Shown: positions 1 through 8,724 of the stretch, in pieces
Position numbering within the stretch: the first letter of the stretch is position 1
How the letters are laid out: each line of letters begins with the position of its first letter
Source: Novosphingobium indicum
GTDB taxonomy: Bacteria > Pseudomonadota > Alphaproteobacteria > Sphingomonadales > Sphingomonadaceae
Direction: 5' to 3'
Assembly (NCBI RefSeq): GCF_014645195.1
Contig: NZ_BMLK01000034.1
Coordinates: 1-33,115 of the forward strand
DNA length: 33,115 nucleotides
The notes under the pieces: model-generated
Databases searched by the model: none
What the model was told of the DNA's origin: nothing
What the model saw: only the letters and a program-made list of their open reading frames with translations
Program-made: the position numbers and the translations under genes

Positions 1-66
1 CAGCCATGGCGCCAGAGGCAGTTTTACACTAACAAATCACACGGACCACTCAGCGGGGGCCGATCA

Positions 67-127
67 AAGGAGTGTTGGGACTTCATCTTCGTTCCTTCGT
101 CACTACGACGAAGCCCCAACACTCCTT
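67..127. repeat. Nested inverted repeat (hairpin)
   Basis: Bases 67-84 and 110-127 form an 18-bp inverted repeat with one mismatch. Inside it, bases 95-101 (cttcgtc) and 107-113 (gacgaag) form a second perfect 7-bp stem with a 5-base loop. The two stems share bases 110-113, so they are partly alternative. It lies among transposase debris and could be an insertion-sequence end or a terminator-like element. I cannot assign it to a family. Confidence 0.6.
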
Positions 128-275
128 AATTCACAACCTCAAATCTGTGCCATTGGTGCTGACGGGGAACAGCCTGTGGAGCTTGATCGGCAAACTCATC
201 GATATCTTCCAGCCCCACGAATGCGCCAACTACTTCAGATCATGCGGGTACGAACCAGAATGATCGAAAACCGCT

Positions 276-656
276 CTAATGGGTCCAATACGCCACAGCC
301 CGCGCCTGATGCTCAGCGCTTTTTACCGCGACGAAATGCAGGTGCGAGCGCACCGCAGCTTTGGCAATGACTGCTGCGTCTGCGACGTCATTCTTCTGCC
401 TCTTCACGACCGGCTTCACGTAGATCGGCGGGATCGGACGAACTTCATGACCTTCTGCGCCAGCAAATCGGCCCCAGAAATGCCTTGTCGCTCAGGCTTC
501 CATAGCCACGATACAGAGCGGTTACGTCTTGAGCAGTGTCTCCAGTTTGGACCGAGAGATCGTCCTATTATGTAGAACCGACCCTGCTCGATCAGTCGCG
601 CATACCTGGAAGCTACGCTTCGCCAGGTCAATCGACAGCATCTGGGCATTCGCCAT
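276..656 (-). pseudogene. IS110-family transposase remnant (N-terminal DEDD part)
   Basis: Read on the minus strand from ATG 656, the translation begins MANAQMLSIDLAKRSFQVCA, the start of IS110-type DEDD transposases. After in-frame stops it continues with IVAMEA, RPIPPIYVKPVVKRQKND and VKSAEHQARAV, which are hallmark IS110 blocks (the conserved Tyr-Val-Lys-Pro and Lys-Asn-Asp region). One stop follows the KLETLLKT segment, a second falls inside the METHIONINE-Glu-Ala block, and a third ends the homology near 276. The C-terminal Ser domain is absent. It is therefore a truncated, decayed copy and not active. IS110 elements lack terminal inverted repeats, so the ends cannot be fixed from sequence. 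Confidence 0.8.
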
Positions 657-739
657 ATGCAGCCCCTTCGGGTGCCGCCATGGCGCCGATGAGCACCATA
701 CGATGCCTGATGAAGGGAGACATCCCCCGCATCAGTTCA

Positions 740-886
740 TTCCAAGAGGTCCGGCGGATCGCCGACAAGCTGGCCCGGCGTCGGATCCAGCCCGCCCACA
801 TCATCGCTTGGTCATGCTGGAGACGAGCGCATCAGGCCAGCGCAAGGCGAACTCATATCAAATCTAAAATGCAACTGGAGTGCTAA
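740..886 (+). pseudogene. Possible transposase C-terminal remnant
   Basis: The plus-strand frame ending at 886 reads EVRRIADKLARR and then IIAWSCWRRAHQASARR before a basic tail and the stop. This Trp- and Arg-rich ending resembles the C-termini of DDE transposases seen in sphingomonads. No catalytic domain lies upstream and no start codon is convincing. It sits directly before the TonB receptor promoter region, so it probably marks an old insertion. The family assignment is from memory of the motif and is weak. Confidence 0.35.
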
Positions 887-1023
887 GCACCGGTGCCGTC
901 ATCAAGACGCCCAGCCGGTGCCGCGTCAGGCTGTCCGTAAAGATCCTTATAGCTGCAAATAATCGATTTAAGGCAATTAAATCTATTCCGCTGGGCGAAT
1001 TCAATGCGACAGGGATAATTATC

Positions 1024-3513
1024 GTGAAATTGAAAACATTGCTGATGCTTGCCACAGCTTTTGTCCTGCCTTCGCAAGCTCTGGCTGCCAGCGGAGACGC
1101 CAATAGCGAAACCACGTCGACGGATGACGCCCCGAAATCTGCGGACAAGCGCGTCAACCTCATGACGACAGGTGTCGCTCGTGCCCGTGATCGCCTTGAC
1201 AGCGCGACTTCGACCAGCACTCTGAGCGAGAGTGAAATCGAGAAGTACAGTCCCCGTTCAGTCGCTGAAATCTTTCGGTATATACCCGGCATGCGCGTGG
1301 AAAGCACAGGCGGTGAAGGTTTTTCCAACATCACCATCCGCGGCCTCCCGATCGCATTGGGGGGTGCCAAGTTCCTTCAGATTCAGGAAAACGGCCTGCC
1401 GACGCTTGAATTCGGCGATTTGGCCTTCGCCGGTGCGGACCAGTTTTTGCGGACGGACCTCAATCTGGCAGGCGTACAGGCCATTCGCGGTGGCTCGGCC
1501 TCGACCTTCGCATCAAACTCTCCCGGCGGCATTGTCAACCTGATTGACAAGACCGGCGAAATCGCAAGCGGAAACGTCCAGCTCACAACGGGCCTAGACT
1601 ACGGTACAAAGCGCATCGACTTCGAGTATGGCGCCCCGGTAACGGACACACTGCGCTTTCATCTCGGAGGTTTCTATCGCCAAGGTGAAGGTCCACGCAC
1701 AACCGGCTTTGATGGCTTCAAGGGGGGACAAGTCAAATTCAATGTGACCAAGACCTTCGATGACGGCTATGTCCGCATCTACGCCAAACTGCTCGATGAC
1801 CAGACGACCCCAACCAACTTCTCGCCGGTGGCGGTATCCGGTACCAACAACAATCCTAACTATTCTAACATTGCCAACTTCAACGTAACCAAGGACACAA
1901 TGTTCTCGCGTTACATCGCATCGAACATCACTCTCGATGACCAGAATCGGCCCGTGGCCAATCCTTTCGACGATGGAACGCATTCAAAGGTGAAATCGCT
2001 GGGTTTCGAGGCACGGTTCACGACGCACGGATGGACCATCAATGAAAAGTTTCGGTACGCGGCAATTTCAGGTCATACCATCCAACCGGGATTCATTCCC
2101 TCGGCCTCTGGATTTCCGATCGATCAGGTCGGTTCGGCGCAAAATATCATGAATTTGTTTGGTGGGACGAGCCTAAGTTATGCGACCGGCACCAATGCCG
2201 GGCAGACCATCTCTGATCCCAGTTCGCTCAATGGCAACGGCCTGCTCGCGCTTGTCACAGTTCGAGATGTCAAGTTGAACAGCCTAGACAATGTCACCAA
2301 TGATCTTCGCGCGAGCAAGGTCTGGGACGTGGGCCGTGGCAAGCTGACCTTAACCGCGGGCTATTACCGGTCCAGCCAGGATGTCGACGTGGCCTGGTTG
2401 TGGACTTCGACGGTCTCCGACGTCGTAGGCAATGCCAATGCAAACCGTGTCAATATTTATGCCGGCTCGATACCGATCACTCAGGACGGCTTTCTGGGCT
2501 ATGGCCCAGCGCTTCTTGGTGGCCTGCGGCACGATCGGTATAACATCAAGTACACGATCGACGCACCATACGGATCGCTGAATTACTCGATCGGCAAGCT
2601 CGCACTTGGCGCCAGCGCCAGGTACGATTTTGGTCGTGCACGTGGCACGCTCTACGGAAGCAGCCTTCCTGGCGCTGATCCTTATGTAACGTATGACATG
2701 AACGGCAACGGCGCGATTTCGCTGCCCGAAACGCAGGTTGGTTACATCAATTACGGGCAATCCGCACCGGTTCACTACAATTACCACTACCTGTCGTACT
2801 CGGTGAGCGCGAACTATCGGATGGCAGAGGACTTCTCGCTGTTCAGCCGTTACAGCAAGGGAGGTCGCGGCGCTGCCGATCGTATCCTATTCTCCAGCTA
2901 CTTGAGCACGACGACCGGCAAACTGCTGGACCCGTCCGCCGCCTACGATCCGGTGAAACAGGCCGAGGGTGGTTTCAAATACCGTGGCGAGAACGCCGAA
3001 GCCTATTTCACTGCCTTCTGGGCAAAGACCGGCGAGCACAACATCGGCCTTGACCGATCCTATCGGGCCTATGGCATCGAACTCGAAGGCAACTACCGTC
3101 TCGGCGCCTTCGCCATCAACGGCGGTGCGACCTGGACCAAGGCGGAAATCACTTCCGACGCCCTTGACCCCAGCAAGGTCGGAAATACGCCGAAGCACCA
3201 GGCAGACCTAATCTTCCAGCTTGTTCCGCAAGTCGAGATGAAGAACGTCACCCTCGGTGCCGCCTTCTACGGCACCACGGGCAGCTTCGCCTCCGATGGC
3301 AACAGCCTGCGGATGCCGGGCTACGTAGTCACCAACGCCTTTTTGCAGTACCGGCCCACCAAGAATGTGACCGTCATGCTTAACGCGAACAACCTGTTCG
3401 ACGTTCTGGGTTTTGTCGAAGTCGATGCGAACTCCGTCCCCGCGAGCGGCGTGGTGACAGCGCGGACCATCAATCCGCGCACCATCTCCGCATCATTAAG
3501 GTTCGCCTTCTAG
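1024..3513 (+). CDS. TonB-dependent outer-membrane receptor
   Basis: This 829-residue protein is a TonB-dependent receptor importing an unknown ligand (a siderophore, or an organic substrate as is common in sphingomonads) across the outer membrane. I chose the GTG at 1024 because it gives a clean signal peptide (VKLKTLLMLATAF, cleavage after SQALA); the same frame is open back to 880, which would spoil it. A plug domain follows at about residues 40-170, with RSVAEIFRYIPGMRV, ITIRGLP and VQAIRGGSAS then PGGIVNLI. A long beta-barrel follows, and the protein ends in a C-terminal Phe preceded by alternating hydrophobic residues, as expected for outer-membrane insertion. No FecR or sigma-factor gene is adjacent. 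IS debris abuts its 5' side and a hairpin follows its stop. The substrate cannot be read from sequence. Confidence 0.93.
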   Translation: MKLKTLLMLATAFVLPSQALAASGDANSETTSTDDAPKSADKRVNLMTTGVARARDRLDSATSTSTLSESEIEKYSPRSVAEIFRYIPGMRVESTGGEGFSNITIRGLPIALGGAKFLQIQENGLPTLEFGDLAFAGADQFLRTDLNLAGVQAIRGGSASTFASNSPGGIVNLIDKTGEIASGNVQLTTGLDYGTKRIDFEYGAPVTDTLRFHLGGFYRQGEGPRTTGFDGFKGGQVKFNVTKTFDDGYVRIYAKLLDDQTTPTNFSPVAVSGTNNNPNYSNIANFNVTKDTMFSRYIASNITLDDQNRPVANPFDDGTHSKVKSLGFEARFTTHGWTINEKFRYAAISGHTIQPGFIPSASGFPIDQVGSAQNIMNLFGGTSLSYATGTNAGQTISDPSSLNGNGLLALVTVRDVKLNSLDNVTNDLRASKVWDVGRGKLTLTAGYYRSSQDVDVAWLWTSTVSDVVGNANANRVNIYAGSIPITQDGFLGYGPALLGGLRHDRYNIKYTIDAPYGSLNYSIGKLALGASARYDFGRARGTLYGSSLPGADPYVTYDMNGNGAISLPETQVGYINYGQSAPVHYNYHYLSYSVSANYRMAEDFSLFSRYSKGGRGAADRILFSSYLSTTTGKLLDPSAAYDPVKQAEGGFKYRGENAEAYFTAFWAKTGEHNIGLDRSYRAYGIELEGNYRLGAFAINGGATWTKAEITSDALDPSKVGNTPKHQADLIFQLVPQVEMKNVTLGAAFYGTTGSFASDGNSLRMPGYVVTNAFLQYRPTKNVTVMLNANNLFDVLGFVEVDANSVPASGVVTARTINPRTISASLRFAF

Positions 3514-3523
3514 ATCTCGCAAG

Positions 3524-3558
3524 ACAAGACCATAGCGCGAAATGCGCTGCGGTCTTGT
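3524..3558 (+). terminator. Hairpin downstream of the TonB receptor
   Basis: ACAAGACC (3524-3531) pairs perfectly with GGTCTTGT (3551-3558). AGCGC (3534-3538) and GCGCT (3544-3548) extend the stem across a 2-base internal bulge, leaving a 5-base loop. It starts 10 bases after the receptor stop codon. There is no strong T-run after it, so it may be a weak or Rho-assisted terminator between the convergent receptor and exporter transcripts. Confidence 0.55.
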
Positions 3559-3747
3559 TCACCATCTCAATGAATTCCGGTGAGTTTATATCGACGCCTT
3601 AGATCCGCAGGCCTATAGCGATTGGCCGGCCGGGCACGAGCTTGCGCCCTCCACCGGCCAGATGATCCACTCGCAGCCGATATAGGACGAAACATCAGTC
3701 GCCACGGCACCGCCGCTAATGAAAAACGTGGCAAGAAGAACTGGATC

Positions 3748-4872
3748 TCAGGCCATCGCTCCGATTGTCTTGCGAAATCTGGACAGCGCGATGCTGAAGA
3801 AGACAGCCCCAATAGCCAAGATGGCGACAAAATCGGGCCAAACAACATCAAGGCCAGCTCCTCGATAGAGAATGGCTTGTGCCATTTTAACAAAATGGGT
3901 GGTCGGGGCAGCAAGCATGAGGTTCTGCACTATCTCAGGCATACTCTCGCGCGGAGTGATACCGCCCGAGAGCAGCATGAGCGGCAGCAGGACAAGCATC
4001 AGCAACAGTCCAAACTGGGGCATGGACCTTGCTACCGTGCCCATGAATATGCCCATGGATGTTGTCGCGAACAGATGCAGGCCGGCTCCCACAAGGAAAA
4101 GCGGTATCGAGCCTTCAATGGGTACGCCGACCACACTCTCCACGATGACGTAAAGCGAGAATGTGCAGGCAGCGAGAACGACAAGTCCCATCGCCCAAAC
4201 CTTGCTGGCCATGATCTCGAAAGGCGTCACCGGCATCACGAGCAGATGCTCAATGGTCCCATGCTCGCGTTCGCGGATAAGTGCGGCGCCGGTCAGGACG
4301 ATCGAAAGCATTGTCACATTGTTGATGATTTCCATCACTGCACCAAACCAGCTTTGTGCCAACGTCGGATTGAAGCGAACGCGGATTGCAAGATCTGCGG
4401 GCGACACCGAAGTTACGCGGGTGCCGTTCATGAACTCGCCTACTTCGCTATGAATGATCTGCTGGATGTAGCCGCCGCCGGTAAAGGCCTGGCTCATGCG
4501 GGTCGCATCGACATTAAGCTGGATTATGGGCTGGCGGCCGGCGAGCACATCCCGCTGAAGATTGAGCGGCAAATCGATCCCAAACGTATAGCGTCCAGCA
4601 TCGAGGCCAGGATCGACTTCGTCCAGGCCGATCATCGCGGGACGGGTAAAATAAGGTGCGTAGAAAGCGCTTGAGATGCGCCTCGACAATTGCGACTGAT
4701 CCTCATCGACAATAGCGATGGCCGCCTTATGCAATGTTTCGGGAACGCCGGATGCAGCGAGATAAATACCGAGAGAGAAAGCGTAAAAGATCAGAAGCAA
4801 CATCATTGGATCGCGCCAGAGGCTACGCAGTTCCTTGATCCCGAGATTGAAGATATTGGATATCTGCCGCAT
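3748..4872 (-). CDS. yhhJ: ABC-2 type exporter permease (YhhJ-like)
   Basis: This 374-residue inner-membrane permease is the last gene of the exporter operon. The start at 4872 (MRQISNIF) is set by a CAGGAG ribosome site about 8 bases upstream; it lies 1 base after the stop of the preceding gene. It has the ABC-2 layout: KELRSLWRDPMMLLLIFYAF as the first helix region, a large extracytoplasmic loop (about residues 45-180), then a block of five helices including ALIREREHGTIEHLLVMPVT, the signature cytoplasmic segment before the second helix. In E. coli-type systems YhhJ pairs with RbbA/YhiH and the HlyD-like YhiI. It most likely forms the second permease half with the fused ATPase/permease upstream. 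Confidence 0.88.
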   Translation of the reverse strand: MRQISNIFNLGIKELRSLWRDPMMLLLIFYAFSLGIYLAASGVPETLHKAAIAIVDEDQSQLSRRISSAFYAPYFTRPAMIGLDEVDPGLDAGRYTFGIDLPLNLQRDVLAGRQPIIQLNVDATRMSQAFTGGGYIQQIIHSEVGEFMNGTRVTSVSPADLAIRVRFNPTLAQSWFGAVMEIINNVTMLSIVLTGAALIREREHGTIEHLLVMPVTPFEIMASKVWAMGLVVLAACTFSLYVIVESVVGVPIEGSIPLFLVGAGLHLFATTSMGIFMGTVARSMPQFGLLLMLVLLPLMLLSGGITPRESMPEIVQNLMLAAPTTHFVKMAQAILYRGAGLDVVWPDFVAILAIGAVFFSIALSRFRKTIGAMA

Positions 4873-4873
4873 C

Positions 4874-7654
4874 TTAATGCTCCTGTTTCCTGAGCAACAA
4901 CACACTGGCACCCAGGATCACCGGAAAAGCCAGCGCGAGGGCGGCGAGCGGAAAGAGCAAGTCGGCCAGGCCCAGCGATTTAGAGAACACACCTCGACAG
5001 ATTGTAATAAAGTACGTTGCGGGAAAGACGTGCCCGATGGCGGCGCCGGCGCCTTCCAGTGACGAGACGGGATTAATCAGCCCGGAAAATTGAACCGTCG
5101 GCAGGATGGTGCCGATCGCAGTCGCGAAGATGGCGGCGATCTGACTGCGCATGAACACCGAAAAGAGCAACCCCAGCGCGGTGGAAGAAAGCGTGTAGAG
5201 AAATGCACCGAGCGTCATCGCGAACAGGCTGCCGGTAATCGGAACTCGGAATATGGTCAGTGCCAGAAGGACCAGCAGAACGTAGTTCATCATGGCCAGC
5301 GCTACATAAGGCATCTGCTTGCCCAGCAGGAACTCCGCACGGCCGGCAGGAGTCACGTAGAAGTTGATGATGGAACCGAGTTCCTTTTCGCGAACTACGC
5401 TGAGCGCCGTCAGCATGGACGGCAACAACAGCAGCAGCAGCGGAATCACGGCAGGGACAATCGCGACCAGACTCTTCACGTCGGGATTATAGCGGTAGCG
5501 GATGGCAATGTTGACCAGCCCGGTGGTTGGGCGCTCGCCCAATTCCTGCACGCTCATCTCGCTCAGCCACTGGCTATGCAAAGCCTGGACATAGCCTTGG
5601 ACAGTCTCGGCGCGCGCCGGCATCGCCCCATCGACCCACATGCCGATCTGCACAGGAACGCCGCGCCGCAAGTCGCGCGCGAAATTGGGCGGGATCTCGA
5701 TCGCCACACTGATCTCGCCGGAACGCATCCGGCGGTCAAGCTGAGCATAGTCGGTGATTGGCGGCCGCTCGATGAAATAGCGCGAGCCCGCCAGATTGAG
5801 AGCATAGTTCTGGCTGGTCGTAGTGCCGTCGCGATCCAGCACAGCGAACAGAAGGTCCTCGACGTCCATACTGATGCCATAGCCAATGATGAACATCAGG
5901 ATGACACTGCCGAGAAGCGCAAGAAGTCCGCGGATCGGATCCCGTAGCAATTCCAGTTGCTCGCATCTCGTGTAAGCCAGCATTCGCCTCATCGAAAACC
6001 GATGGGACAAGGCCTTGCTTTGCGACCCTTCAACCTGCTGCACCGGTTCCGCTGGATGCGTCGGCGTGCTCACCGGCGGCGGCGGCGCCTCGCTGCCACG
6101 CGGTTCGGCGGACGCCTCCGTCGACGCGTCCTGCAGATAGGCGATGAAGGCCTGCTCAAGCGTTGCCGCTGCCCGGGCCTCGACGATGTATTCCGGTACG
6201 TCGCTTACGAGCACTTTGCCGGCATGCATCAATGAGATCCGGTCGCAACGCGCGGCCTCGTTCATGAAGTGGGTCGAAATGAAGATCGTCACCTTGTCGC
6301 GCCGCGACAGGTCGATCATCATTTGCCAGAATTGATCCCGGGCGATCGGATCGACGCCCGAAGTCGGCTCGTCGAGGATCAGGATTTCCGGCTTGTGGAT
6401 CATCGCGACGGCGAGACTGAGGCGCTGGCGCTGGCCAAGCGGCAAGGCATCCGGCAAGACATCCATGATGTCGCCAAGACCAAATCGTGCAGATATCTCT
6501 TCGACGCGCGACGGAATATCCGATGGCGGAACTTGGAACAACTTGGCGTGAAGCTCCAGATTCTGGCGCACGGTCAGTTCGGAATAGAGTGAAAATCCCT
6601 GCGACATGTATCCGACGCGCTCGCGGGTCGTGATGTCTCGGCCATCGACTTCCCGACCGAACAGCCACGCCTGCCCCTCGCTCGCCTCAAGCAGGCCCGT
6701 CAGCATCTTCATCGTTGTCGACTTGCCGCAGCCATTCGAGCCCAGGAAGCCGAAGATCTCGCCCCGTTCGATCCGGAAATCGACATGATCGACTGCCGTA
6801 AAATCGCCGAAACGCATTGTGAGCCCTTTGGCCTCGATCGCAATCTCCTGATCGCTTCCGTCGCTTCGCGGCGGGATCGTCACGGGTTTGAAACCGCGCC
6901 GCCGCTGTTCAGGAAGAAGCGCGATAAAGGCCTCCTCCAGCGTGCGGGTGCCGGTGCGTTCATAGAAATCCGCAGGCGATCCCGTAGCAAGGATCTGCCC
7001 TTCATCCATCGCGACGAGCCAGTCAAAACGCGCTGCCTCCTCCATATAGGCCGTTGCGATCAGCACGCTCATATCCGGCCGATCCGCACGAATGCCTTCA
7101 ATCAGGTCCCAGAACTGCGCACGCGACAACGGATCGACACCGGTGGTCGGTTCGTCGAGAAGCAGGAAATCAGGATCATGGATGAGAGCGCAGCACAGTC
7201 CGAGCTTCTGCTTCATCCCCCCCGACAACTTGCCAGCCGGTCGTTTGCGGAAAGGCGCGAGACCCGTACTGGCGGTGAGTTCGAATACCCGTCTTTCCCG
7301 CTCTGCCGTATCCTGGCCAAAGAGTCTGCCGAAGAATTCCAGATTCTCGTCGATCGAGAGCGTGGGGTAGAGATTCTTGCCCAGACCCTGCGGCATATAG
7401 GCAATCCTCGGGCAAACAGCCTCGCGGTGATGCCGGCCGGCCATATCGCCGCCCAGGACCTCCACCCGGCCTTGCTGAATCGCCCGCGCGCCGGCGAGCA
7501 GCGAGAACAAGCTGGACTTGCCGACACCGTCCGGCCCAATCAACGCCACCATCTTGCCCGCGGGAATTTCAAGGTCGATTCCATCGAGCGCCCGCGTCTT
7601 GCCATAATGGAGGCTGACCCCGGTCAGGCATGCCGCAAGTGGACCCGTGGTCAT
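4874..7654 (-). CDS. rbbA: Fused ABC exporter: two ATPase domains plus ABC-2 permease (RbbA/YhiH type)
   Basis: This 926-residue protein fuses two nucleotide-binding domains to an ABC-2 membrane domain. Domain 1 has Walker A GPDGVGKSS (about residues 40-48), signature LSGGMKQK (143-150) and Walker B FLLLDEP (163-169); its switch position reads ATAYMEEA, with Tyr in place of His. Domain 2 has Walker A GSNGCGKST (305-313), a degenerate signature LPLGQRQRL (404-412), Walker B ILILDEP (424-430) and an intact switch His in STHFMNEA. A linker rich in Pro and Glu leads to six predicted helices from about residue 565. The start at 7654 (MTTGPLAA) overlaps the stop of the adaptor gene by 4 bases (ATGA), so the two are translationally coupled. 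RbbA was named for a ribosome-bound ATPase, but this operon context argues for export. Confidence 0.92.
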   Translation of the reverse strand: MTTGPLAACLTGVSLHYGKTRALDGIDLEIPAGKMVALIGPDGVGKSSLFSLLAGARAIQQGRVEVLGGDMAGRHHREAVCPRIAYMPQGLGKNLYPTLSIDENLEFFGRLFGQDTAERERRVFELTASTGLAPFRKRPAGKLSGGMKQKLGLCCALIHDPDFLLLDEPTTGVDPLSRAQFWDLIEGIRADRPDMSVLIATAYMEEAARFDWLVAMDEGQILATGSPADFYERTGTRTLEEAFIALLPEQRRRGFKPVTIPPRSDGSDQEIAIEAKGLTMRFGDFTAVDHVDFRIERGEIFGFLGSNGCGKSTTMKMLTGLLEASEGQAWLFGREVDGRDITTRERVGYMSQGFSLYSELTVRQNLELHAKLFQVPPSDIPSRVEEISARFGLGDIMDVLPDALPLGQRQRLSLAVAMIHKPEILILDEPTSGVDPIARDQFWQMMIDLSRRDKVTIFISTHFMNEAARCDRISLMHAGKVLVSDVPEYIVEARAAATLEQAFIAYLQDASTEASAEPRGSEAPPPPVSTPTHPAEPVQQVEGSQSKALSHRFSMRRMLAYTRCEQLELLRDPIRGLLALLGSVILMFIIGYGISMDVEDLLFAVLDRDGTTTSQNYALNLAGSRYFIERPPITDYAQLDRRMRSGEISVAIEIPPNFARDLRRGVPVQIGMWVDGAMPARAETVQGYVQALHSQWLSEMSVQELGERPTTGLVNIAIRYRYNPDVKSLVAIVPAVIPLLLLLLPSMLTALSVVREKELGSIINFYVTPAGRAEFLLGKQMPYVALAMMNYVLLVLLALTIFRVPITGSLFAMTLGAFLYTLSSTALGLLFSVFMRSQIAAIFATAIGTILPTVQFSGLINPVSSLEGAGAAIGHVFPATYFITICRGVFSKSLGLADLLFPLAALALAFPVILGASVLLLRKQEH

Positions 7655-8724
7655 GGGGTGACGTTCACGGTCAACTTCGCAGGCCACTCTGCCTTGGGAT
7701 CGATCCGCAAATAGGCCATGCCGGGAAGACCCGTCTTGACCTGCGTGATATAGCGCTCGAGTAGCTTGCGGTCGATGCGGGCCTTCACACGGAACATCAG
7801 CTTCTGCCGTTCGCTTGCTGTCTCGACCGTCTTGGGCGTGAACTGGGCAACGTCGGCGATGAAACTCACTTTCGCTGGAATCACCCGCTCCGGCGCTGCA
7901 TCCAGCACAAGGCGGACATCGGTTCCCAACGCGACCCTGCCCACCGCCGTTTCGGGCAGGAAGAACGTCATGTACACGTCACTCAGATTGACGAGGTTGA
8001 GCACCCGGCCGCCGCCGGCGACGACCTCGCCCGGCTGCGCCACCCGATATTGCACACGGCCATCGGTTGGCGCACGAAGGTCGCTGTCCCGGATATCCGC
8101 CTCGATCCGCTGTATCGTGGCACGCGCCGCGTCCACATTGGATCTCGCTCCAATGACCTGGCTCTTTGCTGTGCCAATGGCGGCATCGACCGCTGCCAGT
8201 TGCGCCTTGGCAGCTTGCACTGCGGCAGTCGCACCCTCCATCTGCGCCTGATCATCATCCCGCTCCTGAATAGCCGTGGCGCCTTCTCTCGCCAGCGTTT
8301 CGGAACGGGCCAGCCTCTTGAGCGCCGCGTTGAGCTCCGCCTCGCGCTGGCGCACCGCAGCGACGGCAGCGGCACGCTCGCTTTGACGCTGCGCGACCTG
8401 GCTTTCGGCGATCTGAATACCGTTCTGCGCTTGCGCGAGGTTGGCCTGCGCCTCCGCCTTCTGGGCGTTCAGCACGTCGGCATCCATCCGCGCGACGACC
8501 TGTCCCGCCTTTACGAACGCACCTTCGTCCACGAGGATGTCGCGAATGCGTCCCGGCGACTTCGCCGAAACGTCCAATTCCACTGCCTCGATGCGCCCAT
8601 TGCCGCTGACGATGCCATCTGGAAGTTCGCCGGGCGTCAGAAAGCGGTACAATTGAAATAGGGCGGCAGCGACGGCCACCGCGATGCCGCCCCGGATGAG
8701 CCATGTCTTCTGGGCCGCTTTCAT
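7651..8724 (-). CDS. yhiI: HlyD-family periplasmic adaptor (YhiI-like)
   Basis: This 357-residue membrane-fusion protein links the ABC permease to the outer-membrane factor. A short cytoplasmic start and one membrane anchor (about residues 9-28) precede a lipoyl/barrel-sandwich half (GRIEAVELDVSAKSPGRI), a long Ala/Gln/Glu-rich coiled-coil hairpin (about 75-200) and the returning lipoyl half with DLRAPTDGRVQYRVAQPGEVV. A beta-barrel domain ends the protein. Both ends overlap neighbours by 4 bases (ATGA at 8721-8724 and 7651-7654), so it sits in the middle of a coupled operon. Together with the lipoprotein before it and the two ABC genes after it, a full tripartite exporter is present. The substrate is unknown; cytotoxic or hydrophobic compounds are typical. 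Confidence 0.92.
   Translation of the reverse strand: MKAAQKTWLIRGGIAVAVAAALFQLYRFLTPGELPDGIVSGNGRIEAVELDVSAKSPGRIRDILVDEGAFVKAGQVVARMDADVLNAQKAEAQANLAQAQNGIQIAESQVAQRQSERAAAVAAVRQREAELNAALKRLARSETLAREGATAIQERDDDQAQMEGATAAVQAAKAQLAAVDAAIGTAKSQVIGARSNVDAARATIQRIEADIRDSDLRAPTDGRVQYRVAQPGEVVAGGGRVLNLVNLSDVYMTFFLPETAVGRVALGTDVRLVLDAAPERVIPAKVSFIADVAQFTPKTVETASERQKLMFRVKARIDRKLLERYITQVKTGLPGMAYLRIDPKAEWPAKLTVNVTP

Noticed and set aside
3622..4674. Long plus-strand open frame of about 350 codons opposite the YhhJ-like gene
   Set aside because: It is the antisense of a clear ABC-2 permease, is rich in His/Arg/Gln as expected for a GC-rich shadow frame, and has no ribosome site.
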